Assembly (NCBI GenBank): GCA_031285965.1
Contig: JAITVD010000083.1
Coordinates: 1 to 37,545, forward strand
Direction of reading: 5' to 3'
Source of the DNA: Azoarcus sp.
Lineage (GTDB): Bacteria; Pseudomonadota; Gammaproteobacteria; Burkholderiales; Rhodocyclaceae
DNA length: 37,545 bases
Shown here: piece after piece, positions 24,553-36,441 of the stretch
How the letters are laid out: the number at the start of each line of letters is the position of its first letter
Position numbering within the stretch: position 1 is the stretch's first letter
Notes under the pieces: model-generated
Database searches by the model: none
Told to the model about the DNA's origin: nothing
What the model saw: only the letters and a program-made list of their open reading frames with translations
Made by a program: the position numbers and the translations under genes

Positions 24553-25761
24553 ATGAATCTTGCTTATCCAATAATACAGTTAATTAACCTTGATTCAAAA
24601 AGTTTAATTGGCATTCTTGTCTGGGGAAACTTTATACTGGGTATTATTATATATCTATACGAGTTAACCAGTAAATATAAATTTAATTATCACTCTCTTA
24701 TCTATAATATGGTAACAATACGTTTTCTAAGCGCCTTTGGTTATTTTTGTCTGTTTTCCAGAGATTATTCTCCCAATATATTTTCAGTAAATATTGGAAA
24801 CTCATTGCTGTACCTGTGTTTTTATTTGGATTCCAGTATGCTGCTTAAAATTACCGACCATTACAACAAAAGAATTTTTATTGTTGAAACTGTTATTCTC
24901 TGTTTAAGTCTGTTCATTTTTAATCTGTTGGAGATGTTGTATCATGACGCTTCTTTGCGTATAGCTATATCTTCTATAATTATTTTTACTCTTTTTCTGC
25001 CAGTCACGATTTTACTTCTAACTTCAAAACATACAGGCAAATTCAAAAAGGCCGCAGGATTTATCTATATCTTCTTGTTGATTTCATTAATTCCCAGAAC
25101 CATTGAAGGGATAGTCGGTAAAATAGTTAGCCTTGAAACAAGTAATTATTATCAAACTTTTTTGTTTGGCTCTTTGATATTACTGATGATAACAAACGTC
25201 ATTATATATTTGCTGTTTATGAAAGAAAAAACCGACAACATTGTTGAGAAAATGGCATGTTATGATAGATTGACAGATGTTATGAACCGTCATAACTTTT
25301 TCGCTACCGGGAAATATATATTTGAAAAATGCCAGAAGTTAAATGATAGTTTGTCGTTGCTTTTTCTTGATATTGACTTTTTCAAGAGCATCAACGATTA
25401 TTATGGACATAAGTTTGGCGATGAAGTGCTGGTTCGTTTTGCGGATATGCTTAAAAAGAGTATTCGTCCTTCTGATATATGTTGTCGTTATGGCGGCGAG
25501 GAATTTGTAGTGCTTACGAATGTAAATGAAGACGAGTGTAAAAGCATGGCGGTCAGAATTTTGTCTGAAACAGAAAATATCTGTATTGAATCACAGCCTG
25601 ATTTTCATATGACGGTAAGTATTGGTTGCGTAACAGAAATTCCCGGAACGGATGAAACACTTGAAGATTTTATAGATAAAGCGGATAAAGTAATGTATAA
25701 ATCAAAGCAGGATGGTCGTAATAGAATAACGGTTCATAAAGATACGCCAAACTGCATATAA
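24553..25761 (+). CDS. Membrane-bound diguanylate cyclase (GGDEF)
   Basis: Makes the second messenger c-di-GMP from two GTP. 402 residues. The N-terminal 225 residues form about six to seven membrane helices (MASE-like sensor, family not identified). The GGDEF domain at about 235-395 opens with DRLTDVMNRHNFF, has LDIDFFKSINDYYGHKFGD, and carries the intact active site GGEEF at 314-318. An RxxD inhibitory site (R305-D308) lies five residues before it, so product inhibition is expected. The ribosome site AAAAGGAAA precedes ATG 24553. The gene is strikingly AT-rich, with Lys, Ile and Asn codons ending in A or T, unlike the high-GC genes on both sides. That points to recent transfer. Confidence 0.93.
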   Translation: MNLAYPIIQLINLDSKSLIGILVWGNFILGIIIYLYELTSKYKFNYHSLIYNMVTIRFLSAFGYFCLFSRDYSPNIFSVNIGNSLLYLCFYLDSSMLLKITDHYNKRIFIVETVILCLSLFIFNLLEMLYHDASLRIAISSIIIFTLFLPVTILLLTSKHTGKFKKAAGFIYIFLLISLIPRTIEGIVGKIVSLETSNYYQTFLFGSLILLMITNVIIYLLFMKEKTDNIVEKMACYDRLTDVMNRHNFFATGKYIFEKCQKLNDSLSLLFLDIDFFKSINDYYGHKFGDEVLVRFADMLKKSIRPSDICCRYGGEEFVVLTNVNEDECKSMAVRILSETENICIESQPDFHMTVSIGCVTEIPGTDETLEDFIDKADKVMYKSKQDGRNRITVHKDTPNCI

Positions 25762-25865
25762 ATTCGGAATGTTATAGTGATTTTAAAAAAATACGAAATA
25801 TTTGAAAAATTGCTTTCAATTTATGATACAAATTTTTTTAACAGATTTAAGTACAGGGAATGAAA

Positions 25866-27107
25866 CTACGCGCCTACGCGTCTCTCTGCCACGGCTTCGC
25901 TGAAAGCTCGGCACAGGCGGCTGACGCGCCCGTCCCAATGCCAAGACTCGCCATGGCGACGGATGGCCATGCGGTTCCATGTTTTTGAGAGCGCGAGGTC
26001 AATAGCGGTCTTTAGGGCGGTTGGGTCGCCATAGGGAACCAGTTCCCCTAGCTCCGGTCGGCAGATGATTTCGCGGCTGATGCCCGCGTCAAAAGCGACG
26101 GCGGGCAAGCCGCAAGCCATCGCTTCGAGCAGGGGCGCGGCAGAATTGGCATGATGCGCGGCAAACACGAAGATGTCCGCAGCCGATAGCACGTCCGGCA
26201 TCTCTTTTGGTGGCAAGGGGTCGATAAAACGGACGGTTTCTTTCAGCCCCTTTTGCTCGGTCATGGCTTCCAGTTCGGCGCGACGGTTCATTGAAGAAAC
26301 ATCCAAGCCGACAAACAGGCACATCAGCCCCGGCCAGCGGCTGGAAAGCTGCGGAAGCGCCTCAATCAGACGGTTGTAACTTTTTTCCCCGGTCGCGCTG
26401 CCCGAACTAAAGGAAACCAAAACTGGCGCGGCAGCGGGAAGCCCCAGCGCCGCCCGCGCCGCGTTGCGGTCACGCGGGCTGAAACTCTCGGCATCGACAC
26501 CATTGCTAACGACTTCAAGCCGATTTTCCGGTGCGCCCAGTTCGAGGGCAAACTGCCGCAGGGATTCGCTGACGGCGAATATCCGCGCCGCCGCGCCGAA
26601 CGCTTCCCGCATTTTCCTGACCCGACGGGAATCCCGCGCAGAGACCAGTTCGCTGCCGTGCAGGGTAATCGTGACAGGCACGCCAAACTCGCGCCCCAGC
26701 AGGACGCCCGCGTAGCCTTCCGGGTAAGCGCCGTGCGCGTCGATTAAATCGAGCCGCCCCGCGTTGCACAACGCCTTGAAGCGGGAATGCGCCCCTCTGG
26801 CCATTGCCCACCCATCCAGCAAGCGCAGCGCATCCAATCCCGGCATGGTCATGAAACGGGGAAACCACACCGGAATGCCTTGCTGCTCTTCGTATTCCGG
26901 CATGCTTGGGCGAAAAGCCGGGTTCAGGTTCTCCCGAAACCAATCCTCAAACGGAACCCAAGGCGTCGGCGAAACAACGGAAAGGGGCAGGCGGCGGGCA
27001 ATGCGGAATACGCGCTCACGGATAGACTGCCCCACTTCCGGCCACAGGCTGCACGGGAATTGACCGCTCAATACGCCGACATTCGGCCCTCTGAACATTT
27101 CAGCCAT
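25866..27107 (-). CDS. GT4-family glycosyltransferase (GT-B fold)
   Basis: Probably transfers a sugar from a nucleotide donor to a surface polysaccharide or lipid acceptor, in the cytoplasm or at the inner membrane. The protein has 413 residues. The N-terminal Rossmann half contains DLIDAHGAYPEGYAG and VTITLHGSEL. A linker motif VSNGVDAESFSPRD follows. The donor-binding half has FVGLDVSSMNRRAELE, FIDPLPPKEMPDVLSAADIFVF and the NSAAPLLEAMACGLPAVAFD region with the E-x7-E type donor motif. The start at 27107 (MAEMFRGPNVGVLSGQFP) is chosen because the longer frame to 27497 runs through the TPP riboswitch and thiD on the other strand. The acceptor is unknown and no other polysaccharide genes are nearby. 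Confidence 0.85.
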   Translation of the reverse strand: MAEMFRGPNVGVLSGQFPCSLWPEVGQSIRERVFRIARRLPLSVVSPTPWVPFEDWFRENLNPAFRPSMPEYEEQQGIPVWFPRFMTMPGLDALRLLDGWAMARGAHSRFKALCNAGRLDLIDAHGAYPEGYAGVLLGREFGVPVTITLHGSELVSARDSRRVRKMREAFGAAARIFAVSESLRQFALELGAPENRLEVVSNGVDAESFSPRDRNAARAALGLPAAAPVLVSFSSGSATGEKSYNRLIEALPQLSSRWPGLMCLFVGLDVSSMNRRAELEAMTEQKGLKETVRFIDPLPPKEMPDVLSAADIFVFAAHHANSAAPLLEAMACGLPAVAFDAGISREIICRPELGELVPYGDPTALKTAIDLALSKTWNRMAIRRHGESWHWDGRVSRLCRAFSEAVAERRVGA

Positions 27108-27299
27108 CACGGAACTTCCCGAACAGTCATCACATCCATCCTTTTGATGGGAAAGAGGCAAACGGAGCCAAATATGCGAGTAATCAAAATAAAAACTGGA
27201 CGGCTTATAAAGAGCGGATGATAGGGCAAGCCTGCTTTTTGCTGCAAGGCAATATCCGACGCTTGCGGATGCTCTCGCCATCCAGTATCGTCGCAAGGT

Positions 27300-27380
27300 C
27301 GTTAGGGGTGTCCGCGCCCAACAAGCGCGGGCTGAGATAGTCCCTTGGAACCTGACCCGGCTCATACCGGCGTAGGGAAA
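27300..27380 (+). promoter_or_regulatory. TPP (thiamine pyrophosphate) riboswitch, THI element
   Basis: The conserved THI-box words appear in order: AGGGGTGTCC (27304), GGGCTGAGATAGTCCC (27329), GAACCTGACCCGGCTCATACCGGCGTAGGGA (from 27348). A variable P3 helix (CGCGCCC…GCGCGGGC) lies between them. It ends about 8 nt before the GTG start of thiD, so TPP binding probably hides the ribosome site and blocks translation. Confidence 0.96.
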
Positions 27381-27387
27381 CGTAACC

Positions 27388-30094
<2,707 letters not shown>

Positions 30095-30121
30095 AACCTA
30101 CCGGAAGGCAAACAGCTACGA

Positions 30122-30469
30122 TTAACGAGGCAAATCTGTTTTTTTAGGATAAAGCACATTGAAATCACTGCTCCCAATGACCCAGCCCTGTCCATGTTCA
30201 CAAAGAACTTCCGTATAAATAAAATCCTTTTCGTTAATATAGCGTATAGGAATACATGCTTCATTTTTTTCAATGGCAATAGCTTTCGTTGCAGGGAGAA
30301 AACGGCCTTCTTCTGCCAACAGCAACTTGTCTTTCGCAACCCATAATTCTTTTCCTGCTTTTGTTTCATAGGTAAGATAATCAAATATATAAAAAACAGA
30401 TATCATTAACAAAGGAACTGCGATAAAGCCCGCAAGAAGAAAAAAAGAATCCCGAGTATCTTTATCCAT
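30122..30469 (-). CDS. Small single-span membrane protein, candidate immunity protein
   Basis: A protein of 115 residues. One membrane helix near the N-terminus (SFFLLAGFIAVPLLMISVFYIFDYL, about 8-32) is followed by a soluble part of about 80 residues containing one cysteine pair (C52 region and ELCEHGQGW), probably periplasmic. I recognise no family. The ATG at 30469 follows the stop of the papain-like gene by one base, so the two are translationally coupled. The sequence is AT-richer than the surrounding core genes. A membrane-anchored periplasmic protein directly behind a putative peptidase or amidase is the usual layout of an effector/immunity pair. That function is an inference. Confidence 0.7.
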   Translation of the reverse strand: MDKDTRDSFFLLAGFIAVPLLMISVFYIFDYLTYETKAGKELWVAKDKLLLAEEGRFLPATKAIAIEKNEACIPIRYINEKDFIYTEVLCEHGQGWVIGSSDFNVLYPKKTDLPR

Positions 30470-30470
30470 T

Positions 30471-30922
30471 TTATTCTACCGCTTTTGATTTATCATATCC
30501 CGGATAGTAGAACTTTCTGGCAAACCGCTCTGAACGCATCAGCATTCGCGTAAGGTCTGCCGGACTGGATGCAATTGCGCCAAGCCAGCGAGGATCATTT
30601 GCGATAACTCCAATCATGGCTAATATTTCAACAACATTTATCGTGCAATCATTAATCATAAAAATATAGGGTCGATTTTGTATGACTCGCCGTTCTAACT
30701 CCTGTGTTATTTTTCGCTTCTCCTCATCCGTTACACGCAAGAAGTAGCCCGCTGAATCACGTGGCAATTTTTTTGTGAGTGTATATATTCTCCATGCGAC
30801 TTTCTGACGTATTGTGTTGGTGCACGTGAATATACAGTGCGATCAATAGCGATTGCTACGTGACCAAACGTTGAAGTCCAACCCAACCTTTGGTCGCTGA
30901 CAATAACTTCAATTTCAGGCAT
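30471..30922 (-). pseudogene. Permuted papain-like (DUF4105/NlpC-P60-like) hydrolase, split by a frameshift
   Basis: The first frame (ATG 30922, AAGGAAG upstream) gives MPEIEVIVSDQRLGWTSTFG then HVAIAIDRTVYSRAPTQY. It runs out of frame at a run of seven A (30768-30774 on this strand). One added A joins it to a second frame: KLPRDSAGYFLRVTDEEKRK…RPYIFMINDCTINVVEILAMIGVIANDPRW…KSKAVE. The rejoined protein of about 150 residues has an early His in FGHVAIAID and a late Cys in MINDCTINVVEIL. That is the order of a circularly permuted papain-like fold (LRAT/YiiX/DUF4105 type). It could cleave peptidoglycan peptides or lipids. The shift may be a true inactivation, a read error, phase variation, or slippage during expression. 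No signal peptide is visible. Confidence 0.65.
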
Positions 30923-31150
30923 CGCTGTGCTTCCTTATCTTCTTTGCTAAAAAAACGCCATCAGAATATCCATTTTGTGTACCTTATGCAAGCCATTTGG
31001 CAAACAGCTTTCATTTCTCTCTTTGCCTCTGCTTGACCGCTCGCCTTGCAGACATTCAAGCGAATGTGTCGCGCAAGACACAGCAATGCGGAGGAAGAGC
31101 CATAGGAACGGTACGTTCGCAAAATGCCATAGCCAGACGGGAACCTCAAA
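30923..31150. other. Low-information intergenic DNA
   Basis: Between the papain-like gene and the glnB terminator I see no gene with a convincing start. A 62-codon frame on the minus strand (30961-31149) has no ribosome site and an odd composition, so it was not called. The promoter of the two-gene unit must lie here. A T-rich stretch around 30940 is the only visible candidate. Confidence 0.4.
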
Positions 31151-31168
31151 GCCGCCCTGTCGGGCGGC
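31151..31168 (-). terminator. Terminator-like hairpin after glnB
   Basis: GCCGCCC (31151-31157) and GGGCGGC (31162-31168) form a strong stem with a TGTC loop. It lies 27 nt beyond the glnB stop. Reading from glnB, a short TTTGAGGTT follows. Confidence 0.65.
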
Positions 31169-31194
31169 GAGGCATTGCGCGGGGCTTCCCGCTT

Positions 31195-31551
<357 letters not shown>

Positions 31552-31765
31552 TCAAAAGTTCCGCCATTCTATGCGCTCCCGTGCCATGCGGTCACTCGTC
31601 CGGGGCATAGGGAATCACCGCACTGCGAGATATATTCAACAGTCAGCAGATTACGTGCCAGGATGAGAAAGAGGTCACACGCATCGCCTCATGCACCTTC
31701 AAAACCGGAAACAAATGGCCGTTACAGGGAATAGCTCAACAACCCTGCATAACAGAGAGACGGTC

Positions 31766-32044
31766 ATGGACAATCGGCGCTTCGTACTGATTCAAGGCAT
31801 GAACGAAAACAGCGGCCACATGCCCAGCACCCCGAGCACCCAGAGCGTAGGCCACACGGTCGCCAACGCTATTCAGGCTGGTTTCCGTATCGGCAAGCTC
31901 GTGCGCATCGGGCAGGTAGATGGCCGCATCGTGGGCTACAACATCGGTCACTTTGGCCTCTTTAGGGGCAAAGACTACCCGCTGCTGGTACGTACCCGCT
32001 ACGGAACCGCCAAGTGCAGTTTGGCGGAAGTCGCCGCCGCCTGA
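31766..32044 (+). CDS. Conserved-looking small protein of unknown function (92 residues)
   Basis: Starts MDNRRFVLIQGMNENSGHMP and ends …GTAKCSLAEVAAA. The middle is rich in beta-type segments (RIGKLVRIGQVDGRIVGYNIG, PLLVRTRYGTAKCSL), which suggests a small beta-rich fold, and there is no signal peptide or membrane helix. ATG 31766 has AGAGAG upstream. The frame stays open 25 codons further back, but that part looks non-coding. It is divergent from glnB and converges on the oxidase gene. I recognise no family. GC-rich codon use in register with its neighbours supports a real gene. Confidence 0.6.
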   Translation: MDNRRFVLIQGMNENSGHMPSTPSTQSVGHTVANAIQAGFRIGKLVRIGQVDGRIVGYNIGHFGLFRGKDYPLLVRTRYGTAKCSLAEVAAA

Positions 32045-32111
32045 ACGCTCCCCTCTTTGCGTCAAAGGGCGTTGCCGCCTTGGAAAGGCAAGGCAGAACG
32101 CTTTAGCAGAT

Positions 32112-33536
32112 TCAGAGCACTTTCCCCGGATTCATCAGCCCGCGCGGGTCAAGGGCGCGTTTGATTGTGCGCATGAGTTCGAGTTCAACCTCGCTCTTGT
32201 AGCGGCGGATTGTTTCGCGTTTGAGCTGCCCCAGCCCGTGCTCCGCCGAAATCGAACCTTCCAGTTCCGCAACCAAGCCGTACACGATGCGATGGGCTTC
32301 ATCGCTGCGCGCAATGAACGCTGATTCGTCATGGGAGGATGGCGGAAACAGGTTGTAGTGCAGGTTGCCATCGCCGATATGGCCGAAAGCGACGATGCGC
32401 ACATCGGGTTGCCATACGCGCAAGGCAGCATCAGCGCGGGTGATAAATTCGGGGACGCGGCTCACGGGTACGGAAATATCGTGCTTGATGCTGAAACCCT
32501 CGCGTTTCTGTGCCTCGTTGGCGTTTTCGCGCAAAGCCCAGAAAGCGTCAGCTTGGGACTGCGTTGCCGCCACGGCGGCATCAGTCGCCTCCCCGGCCTT
32601 CATGGCGGCATCTAGCGTTTGCTCAAGCAGGGATTCGAGCCTGCCGTCAGCAACGGTATCAGCAAGTTCCACAAGCACTGACCAATCTGATGCGGCAGCA
32701 AGGGGCGCGCGGCTATCTGGCATGTGCCTCGAAACCAGTTTAAGAAGCGGCTGACCGACGAGTTCAAAGGCGCTTAGCTTGTCGCCACAAGCGGCGTGGA
32801 AGCGTCCAAGCAGCGCAAGCGCCGCCGCCGGAGAGGGAACGTTTGCCCAGGCAACCGCTCTGGCTTTTGGCATGGGAAACAATTTAAGGACGGCGGCGGT
32901 AATGATGCCCAGCGTGCCTTCCGCGCCAATGAAAAGCTGCTTCAAGTCATAGCCGGTGTTGTCCTTGCGCAAACCCCGCAAACCGTTCCATATCCGGCCA
33001 TCGGGCAAGACGACTTCCAGCCCGAGGGTGAGGTCGCGCATGTTGCCGTAGCGCAGCACTTGCACCCCGCCCGCGTTGGTGGAAAGGTTGCCGCCAATCT
33101 GGCAACTGCCGCCGGATGCCAAAGAGAGCGGAAACAACCGCCCTGCCGCTGCGGCGGCTTGCTGCGCGGTGGCCAGCGGGCAACCGGCTTCCACGCAAAG
33201 GGTATCGTTCGCTGCGTCCAGCGAGCGTATCCGGTTGAGGCGGGAAAGGCTTATAAGCACCGAGCGCCCATCCGGCAAGGGCGTCGCGCCGCCGCAGAGG
33301 CCAGTATTGCCGCCCTGCGGAACAACGGGCGTTCCAAATTCCGCGCAGAGTTTTACAACGGCGGCCACTTCCAGCGTATCCGCTGGCCTGACCACAGCCA
33401 AGGCGCGGCCATGATAGTTGCCGCGATAATCTTCGAGATACGGCGACATGGCGGCGGAATCCGCCAAAACATGCCTGCTGCCGACAACCGCCGCGAGACG
33501 CCCCAGCAAGTCAGACGCGCCGCCGGATTCAGTCAT
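32112..33536 (-). CDS. FAD-linked 2-hydroxyacid dehydrogenase (GlcD/D-lactate dehydrogenase type)
   Basis: Flavoprotein oxidase or dehydrogenase of the VAO/PCMH fold, 474 residues. The FAD-binding domain has [20 protein letters not shown], the flavin signature [14 protein letters not shown] and [17 protein letters not shown]. The substrate domain ends with [12 protein letters not shown] and [12 protein letters not shown], then [12 protein letters not shown]. These match D-lactate, D-2-hydroxyglutarate and glycolate (GlcD) dehydrogenases. The exact substrate cannot be told apart by eye. The start ATG 33536 overlaps the rimO stop by 8 nt. A longer frame runs back inside rimO and is not used. 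ATG 33545 is an alternative start. Confidence 0.92.
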   Translation of the reverse strand: MTESGGASDLLGRLAAVVGSRHVLADSAAMSPYLEDYRGNYHGRALAVVRPADTLEVAAVVKLCAEFGTPVVPQGGNTGLCGGATPLPDGRSVLISLSRLNRIRSLDAANDTLCVEAGCPLATAQQAAAAAGRLFPLSLASGGSCQIGGNLSTNAGGVQVLRYGNMRDLTLGLEVVLPDGRIWNGLRGLRKDNTGYDLKQLFIGAEGTLGIITAAVLKLFPMPKARAVAWANVPSPAAALALLGRFHAACGDKLSAFELVGQPLLKLVSRHMPDSRAPLAAASDWSVLVELADTVADGRLESLLEQTLDAAMKAGEATDAAVAATQSQADAFWALRENANEAQKREGFSIKHDISVPVSRVPEFITRADAALRVWQPDVRIVAFGHIGDGNLHYNLFPPSSHDESAFIARSDEAHRIVYGLVAELEGSISAEHGLGQLKRETIRRYKSEVELELMRTIKRALDPRGLMNPGKVL

Positions 33537-34869
33537 CGCCGCCATCGAGACGTTCGGCGTAAAGGTCATGCACATCGCAGTCGGTAATCCTGACATTGAC
33601 GAAATCGCCGGGTTCCAAGCCTTCACCGTCCGGGATGATGACCAAGCCGTCAATATCCGGCGAATCGCCCGGCGACCTGGCAATCGCGCCCTCTTCCTCG
33701 TCGACTTCATCGACCAGTACGGTGATTCCGCGCCCGATACGCGCCTCAAGGCATTGGGTGGAAATGTCCTCCTGAAGCGCCATCAACTGCTGGCGGCGCT
33801 CTTCGCGCACGTCCTCGGGAACCGCGTCGGGCAAGCCGTTCGCCGCCGCCCCCTCAACCGGGGAATACGCGAACGCGCCCACCCGGTCGAGCCGCGCTTC
33901 TTCGATAAAACGCAGCAGTTGCTCGAAATCGTCCTCCGTTTCGCCGGGAAATCCGGTGATGAAGGTCGAGCGGATGGTAATGTCCGGGCAGATGTCGCGC
34001 CAGCGGCGGATGCGTTCGAGCGCGTTTTCGCTGTTCGCGGGGCGGCGCATCGCCTGAAGGATGCGCGGGCTGGCGTGCTGGAAAGGCACGTCGAGGTAAG
34101 GCAGGATTTTTCCCTCCGCCATCAGTTCGACGATTTTGTCCACGGCGGGATATGGGTACAGGTAGTGCAGCCGTATCCAGACACCCAACTCGCCGAGGGC
34201 GCGGGCAAGCTCCAGCAGGCGCGTTTTCATGGGACGCCCGTTCCAGAAGCCGGTGCGGAAGCCCATGTCCAGCCCGTAGGTGGGCGTGTCCTGCGCGATG
34301 ACGATGATTTCACGCGCGCCTGCCGATACCAGCGTTTCGGCCTCGTCCATCACTTCATGGATCGGGCGGCTCACCAGCGGGCCGCGCAGCGCGGGAATAA
34401 CGCAGAAAGAGCAGCCGTGGTTGCAGCCTTCGGCTATTTTCAGGTAGGCATAATGCTCCGGCGTCAGGCGGATGCCCTGCGGCGGCACAATCCCCGCCGT
34501 TTCCGGCCTGGGCAGACGGGAATACACCGCCTGCATGACGGCTTCGGGCGAATGCGGACCAGTCACGGCCATCACCTGCGGGTAACTCTCCCGAACGAGC
34601 CGCGCGCGCGCGCCGAGGCAGCCCGTAACGATGACATTGTCGTTGACCGCCAGCGTTTCCCCAATCGCGTCGAGCGACTCCTCGATGGCCACCTCGATGA
34701 AACCGCAAGTGTTGATGATGGCGAGGTCGGCATCTTCGGGAGAGGCCACGATTTCGTACCCTTCCGCAGAAAGGCGGGTCAGTATCCGCTCGGAATCGGC
34801 GGTCGCTTTTGGGCAACCAAGGCTGATGAAACTGATGCGGGGAAGCGGGTCGGTCTGCATGGAAATCAC
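33529..34869 (-). CDS. rimO: Ribosomal protein S12 methylthiotransferase RimO
   Basis: Radical-SAM enzyme that adds a methylthio group to the conserved aspartate of ribosomal protein S12. 446 residues. The N-terminal MTTase domain has cluster cysteines 19, 55 and 84 ([20 protein letters not shown]). The radical-SAM cluster is C149-x3-C153-x2-C156 (CNHGCSFC). A C-terminal TRAM domain follows ([12 protein letters not shown]…[17 protein letters not shown]). The start is GTG 34869 or ATG 34860 ([15 protein letters not shown]), which fits the family slightly better. The gene lies just behind the phaR terminator and is coupled to the oxidase gene by an 8-nt overlap. Confidence 0.96.
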   Translation of the reverse strand: MISMQTDPLPRISFISLGCPKATADSERILTRLSAEGYEIVASPEDADLAIINTCGFIEVAIEESLDAIGETLAVNDNVIVTGCLGARARLVRESYPQVMAVTGPHSPEAVMQAVYSRLPRPETAGIVPPQGIRLTPEHYAYLKIAEGCNHGCSFCVIPALRGPLVSRPIHEVMDEAETLVSAGAREIIVIAQDTPTYGLDMGFRTGFWNGRPMKTRLLELARALGELGVWIRLHYLYPYPAVDKIVELMAEGKILPYLDVPFQHASPRILQAMRRPANSENALERIRRWRDICPDITIRSTFITGFPGETEDDFEQLLRFIEEARLDRVGAFAYSPVEGAAANGLPDAVPEDVREERRQQLMALQEDISTQCLEARIGRGITVLVDEVDEEEGAIARSPGDSPDIDGLVIIPDGEGLEPGDFVNVRITDCDVHDLYAERLDGGDD

Positions 34870-34888
34870 GTGTGTCCAATGGCAAAAC

Positions 34889-34910
34889 GCCCTGCAATAA
34901 AGCGCAGGGC
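34889..34910. terminator. Terminator hairpin after phaR
   Basis: GCCCTGC (34889-34895) pairs with GCAGGGC (34904-34910). It is flanked by ATTTTC on one side and GTTTTG on the minus-strand exit, so it can end the phaR transcript before rimO. Confidence 0.7.
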
Positions 34911-34956
34911 ATTTTCAGATGAAGGTAAGCTGAAACCTGTCAGATTTCTGGCGTTC

Positions 34957-35559
34957 CTACTTGTTCGAGGAGAATGGCGGCGTATTCTCGCTTTTGCCCC
35001 CGCCGCCGTGATGGGAGGCAATCGTAAACTGCGAGGGAAACTGGAAACCCGTAAACATGTTGCGCGTCTGGCTTTCGACCTGCTCCTGCATCTGCTGGAA
35101 CATTTTCTGCGACTGCTCGACATAAGCGCCCATCATGTTCTGCAACGCCGGCCCCTGAAAATTCAGGAACTGCGCCCACAAATCCTTGCTGATTGAATTG
35201 TTGTCGCCGTAGATGCTGCGCACCTGGTCCTGAAGTTTGCTCTGCATGTCGGAAAACGCCTTGATGTTGTTCTCAAGGTATTTGCCCATCATGCCCTGCA
35301 TCGCGTGGCCGTAGAAACGGATCATGTGCGAGAGCAAATCGCGGGTAAACATCGGCACGCCGCCGCTTTCCTCTTCCAGAATGATTTGCAGCAAAATGCT
35401 GCGGGTCAGGTCTTCGCCCGTTTTGGCATCGACCACCTGAAAGTTCTCATGCCCAAGCACAAGCTCCTTCACGTCGCAGAGCGTGATGTAGGCACTGGCT
35501 CGCGTGTCGTAAAGACGGCGGTTGGGGTATTTTTTGATTAGGCGCGCTTGCTCACCCAT
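34957..35559 (-). CDS. phaR: Polyhydroxyalkanoate synthesis repressor PhaR
   Basis: Transcriptional regulator that binds DNA and PHB granules and represses phasin (phaP) and its own gene until polymer forms. 200 residues. The N-terminal DNA-binding PHB_acc_N domain begins RLIKKYPNRRLYDT and extends to about residue 65 (VDAKTGEDLTRSILLQIILEEE). PHB_acc repeats with FTRDLLSHMIRFYGHAMQG follow, then a Gln/Met-rich helix and a Gly/His tail. ATG 35559 has GAGGAG upstream. It lies 138 nt after phaB with a terminator between them, so it probably has its own promoter. Confidence 0.95.
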   Translation of the reverse strand: MGEQARLIKKYPNRRLYDTRASAYITLCDVKELVLGHENFQVVDAKTGEDLTRSILLQIILEEESGGVPMFTRDLLSHMIRFYGHAMQGMMGKYLENNIKAFSDMQSKLQDQVRSIYGDNNSISKDLWAQFLNFQGPALQNMMGAYVEQSQKMFQQMQEQVESQTRNMFTGFQFPSQFTIASHHGGGGKSENTPPFSSNK

Positions 35560-35601
35560 GTAGCTTCTCCTCAGCAGCCCGTTCGCCCTTGCGGACAGAA
35601 T

Positions 35602-35633
35602 TGCCTTTTAATATATTGTATTGGAATAAAGCG
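35602..35633 (-). promoter_or_regulatory. Probable phaR promoter region
   Basis: An isolated AT-rich tract upstream of phaR. On the minus strand it contains TACAAT and TATATT hexamers, with TTGCGC further upstream. No pair has ideal spacing (15-17 bp options), so only the region is called. PhaR autoregulation would act here. Confidence 0.35.
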
Positions 35634-35634
35634 C

Positions 35635-35658
35635 AAACCCCGCCTGATGGCGGGGTTT
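35635..35658 (-). terminator. Terminator after phaB
   Basis: AAACCCCGCC (35635-35644) and GGCGGGGTTT (35649-35658) form a perfect 10-bp stem with a 4-nt loop. It lies 40 nt beyond the phaB stop, with a short T-run within the stem. Confidence 0.75.
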
Positions 35659-35697
35659 GAACCTTTGCGAGCCGTGAAATTCCATACGCTCGGCGGC

Positions 35698-36441
35698 TTA
35701 TTGGTAGTACAGGCCGCCGTTCATGTTGAGCGTCGCGCCGGTGGTAAAGCCGGAAAGCTCATCCGCGAGGAAGGCCACGGCAAAGCCGACCTCTTCCGGC
35801 TTGGCGAGGCGCTTCATCGGCACGGAATCGACGATACCTTGCAGGATTTCCGGCTTGATTTTCATGACCATCTTGGTGGCGACGTAGCCCGGAGCAATGG
35901 CGTTGACGGTCACGCCCTTCTTCGCCAGTTCCTGCGCCAGTGCCTTGGTGAAGCCAATCACGCCCGCCTTGGCGGCGGAATAGTTGGCTTGTCCGGCTTG
36001 GCCTTTGACGCCGTTGACCGACGAAATGTTGATGATGCGGCCCCAGCCGCGCTCAGCCATCTTGGCCGAAACTTGCTTGGTCACGTTGAACAGGCTGGAG
36101 AGGTTGGTATTGATAACCGCGTCCCACTGCTCACGTTCCATTTTGGCGAACATCTTGTCGCTGGTAATCCCGGCGTTGTTCACGAGAATGTCGATGGCGC
36201 CAGCCTTGGCTTCGGCATCGGCCATCATCGCCTGCACCGACGCCAGATCGGCCACATCACCGGCAACTGGGATGAAATCCTTGAATCCGGCGGCTTCCTG
36301 CTCCTGCATCCAAGCATCCTTGTTGTCGAACTGGGGATGGTAAGCCGCAACCACCTTGTGGCCCGCCTTGGCCAATTCCTGACAAATCGCGGTGCCAAGA
36401 CCACCCATAGCACCAGTTACGAGGGCAACTCTTTGTGTCAT
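35698..36441 (-). CDS. phaB: Acetoacetyl-CoA reductase
   Basis: NADPH-dependent reduction of acetoacetyl-CoA to (R)-3-hydroxybutyryl-CoA, the monomer for polyhydroxybutyrate. Short-chain dehydrogenase of 247 residues, the same size as PhaB of Cupriavidus. The cofactor loop TGAMGGLG is at 9-16, NNAG at 88-91, and the catalytic set is Ser140/141, Tyr154 and Lys158 (INISSVNG, YSAAKAG). The C-terminus FTTGATLNMNGGLYYQ is typical of PhaB rather than FabG. AGGAG lies just before ATG 36441. phaA and phaC are not in the window. Confidence 0.94.
   Translation of the reverse strand: MTQRVALVTGAMGGLGTAICQELAKAGHKVVAAYHPQFDNKDAWMQEQEAAGFKDFIPVAGDVADLASVQAMMADAEAKAGAIDILVNNAGITSDKMFAKMEREQWDAVINTNLSSLFNVTKQVSAKMAERGWGRIINISSVNGVKGQAGQANYSAAKAGVIGFTKALAQELAKKGVTVNAIAPGYVATKMVMKIKPEILQGIVDSVPMKRLAKPEEVGFAVAFLADELSGFTTGATLNMNGGLYYQ

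Noticed and set aside
30961-31149. 62-codon minus-strand frame upstream of the papain-like gene
   Set aside because: No ribosome site, no motif, and Cys/Arg-rich random-looking composition.
33448-35196. 582-codon frame on the plus strand
   Set aside because: Antisense to rimO and phaR, both clearly identified. The frame is rich in Arg, His and Ala, typical of a shadow.
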